Of a DNA stretch of 5,753 nucleotides, positions 4,588 through 5,753 are shown piece by piece; within the stretch, counting starts at the first letter, position 1, and every line of letters begins with the position of its first letter. This DNA is from Pseudomonadota bacterium (GTDB lineage Bacteria; Pseudomonadota; Gammaproteobacteria; Burkholderiales; Burkholderiaceae_C): contig JAEWIF010000066.1 in assembly GCA_023387335.1 (NCBI GenBank), positions 1-5,753 on the forward strand. Direction: 5' to 3'. The position numbers were made by a program, and so were the translations under genes. The notes beneath the pieces are model-generated. The model searched no databases and had not been told where the DNA came from. It was given only the letters and a program-made list of their open reading frames with translations.

Positions 4588-5753
4588 GTGATTGAACCCT
4601 GGCTGCCTGTCGGTTTCCGTTTACTGAATGGAAGAACACTTCGTTTTACCCTTTTCGGTGGTGAAGGCTGGCAGATTATTGAGACGGCTGAGCGAGTCAG
4701 AGCATTGATAGTGCTCGACTTACTCGAACATCGTTGGCTTTCTACAGGTCTTATTGAAGCAGGACAATTTGAGTGTTTCGAGTATGGTGCGCAACAATTC
4801 CATATATTGCCTGATATTCAAAGTTCTGCTTTGTGTCCCGTCAACCAAAGCAAATCTCCTGACAGTAAAACCGAAGCATTAGCTTTTGCTAAAGCCATGA
4901 AAGTGACTCGAAGCATTGATGCGTCATCTTCTCTGCATGACGCGTTGTATGTAGAAAAACTTTGCAGACTGCTTCCTGTTTATAGCTCTGAAACATTTAT
5001 CGCGGATGATGTGGTTCTTGGGCAATGGCTGACTGGTGGGATGAGAATCTCCATTAGTGCCACTGAACAATTAAAGCAGGCGCTAACATGGTTGGGTTCA
5101 AGTCATTTGGCTGATGTTATTTGCTCCGCTGGTTTTAGTTCAATGGCTTCACTGAGCGCTTTTAAACCACTGAATGATGAAAGCGATGAGGAACAATTGA
5201 GGCTTGAAAAACAAGGTGAAAAGCCAAGTATAAAAGTCACTCAACGAGCTTGCAGCGTAGCCCCTTTTGAACTCGCAGGACGACCAGAGCTGAGCGCTTT
5301 TTTTAACGAGTATATCATTGAGATATTTCGTAATAGCGAACAGTACGCGACGATGGGGATTGTTTTTCCGGCACCAGTGGTCCTTCACGGGCCTCCCGGT
5401 TGTGGTAAAACATATGCGGTTGAGCGGCTGGTAGAATATTTGGGGTGGCCGTGTTTTCAAATAGATGCCTCAAGTGTCGCCAGCCCTTATATCCACGATA
5501 CCAGCAAAAAAATTTCTGAGATCTTTGATAAAGCCGTGGAGCAAGCTCCTGCAATAATTGTCATTGATGAAATGGATGCTTTTCTTGCTGACCGTCAAGG
5601 AGGAAGTGATCAGCATCGCGTGGAAGAAGTGGCTGAGTTTTTACGTCGCATACCTCAAGTACAGAAGCACCAGGTGCTCATTCTGGGGATGACAAACCGC
5701 ATAGATATTATCGACCCAGCTATTTTAAGGCGTGGGCGCTTTGACCATATAAT
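4588..5753 (+). CDS. AAA family ATPase (Cdc48/FtsH-like module), 3' end missing
   Basis: An open frame starts with GTG at 4588, five bases after the Hsp70 stop, and runs off the right edge after 388 codons. Residues 1-225 (MIEPWLPVGF onward) match no family I recognise; a charged segment EEQLRLEKQGEK lies at 201-212. The AAA module starts near PFELAGRPEL (226-235). Walker A is GPPGCGKT (268-275). SPYIHDTSKKISEIF (299-313) occupies the central pore-loop position with aromatic Y301. Walker B is IIVIDE (323-328) followed by MDAF, MTNR (368-371) supplies sensor-1 N370, and ILRRGRFD (379-386) carries likely arginine fingers R381 and R384; the Pro usual in LRPGRFD is Arg here. The ATP-hydrolysis elements visible so far are all kept, so an active hexameric ring that threads or remodels proteins is likely. 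Whether a second AAA ring, a protease domain or another effector follows cannot be seen. Tight spacing after the Hsp70 suggests coupling of chaperone and remodeler, much as DnaK works with ClpB, although this AAA domain is of a different subgroup. Confidence 0.9.
   Translation, partial: MIEPWLPVGFRLLNGRTLRFTLFGGEGWQIIETAERVRALIVLDLLEHRWLSTGLIEAGQFECFEYGAQQFHILPDIQSSALCPVNQSKSPDSKTEALAFAKAMKVTRSIDASSSLHDALYVEKLCRLLPVYSSETFIADDVVLGQWLTGGMRISISATEQLKQALTWLGSSHLADVICSAGFSSMASLSAFKPLNDESDEEQLRLEKQGEKPSIKVTQRACSVAPFELAGRPELSAFFNEYIIEIFRNSEQYATMGIVFPAPVVLHGPPGCGKTYAVERLVEYLGWPCFQIDASSVASPYIHDTSKKISEIFDKAVEQAPAIIVIDEMDAFLADRQGGSDQHRVEEVAEFLRRIPQVQKHQVLILGMTNRIDIIDPAILRRGRFDHI

Noticed and set aside
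5149..5554. Minus-strand open frames of 79 and 103 codons opposite the AAA gene
   Set aside because: The plus-strand frame here encodes an unmistakable Walker A region, so the opposite frames are shadows.

Overview
The window looks like an accessory island of Escherichia coli or a close enterobacterial relative. The main evidence is the left third. There, two minus-strand genes match the YfjP/YkfA-type GTPase and the YfjQ/YafZ-type DUF932 protein, which sit next to each other in the CP4-type (P4-like) prophage remnants of E. coli K-12. I recognised these from memory of the families, not from a search.

Layout. Positions 1-489 (minus) hold the first 163 codons of a DUF932 protein that runs off the left edge. 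Positions 583-1446 (minus) hold a complete 287-residue GTPase with a P-loop and a DxxG motif. Each of these genes has an intrinsic-terminator-type hairpin just upstream of its start (514-554 and 1462-1500). Positions 1447-1718 form a divergent intergenic region with the second hairpin, a weak promoter candidate and possible micro-ORFs. From 1719 to the right edge a plus-strand operon begins. It encodes a small GrpE-like protein (1719-2093), an unusually long and rearranged Hsp70 (2090-4582), and a GTG-started protein with a classical AAA ATPase module (4588 to beyond 5753, truncated).

The plus-strand genes are very tightly packed: a 4-base ATGA overlap, then a 5-base gap. They should be co-transcribed and probably translationally coupled. 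The first two look like a nucleotide exchange factor and its Hsp70. The third has the P-loop, Walker B, pore-loop, sensor-1 and arginine-finger elements of Cdc48/FtsH-like hexameric remodelers. The simplest reading is a dedicated chaperone/unfoldase module, separate from the housekeeping dnaK, grpE and clpB genes, carried as island cargo. In K-12 CP4-57 the anti-phage rnlA-rnlB pair lies upstream of yfjP, so the same neighbourhood here may hold a defence or stress system. That role is inference; nothing in the sequence proves it.

The plus-strand operon is visibly more AT-rich than the GTPase/DUF932 block, which fits a separate origin. No rRNA, tRNA, CRISPR array, transposase or insertion-sequence end was found.
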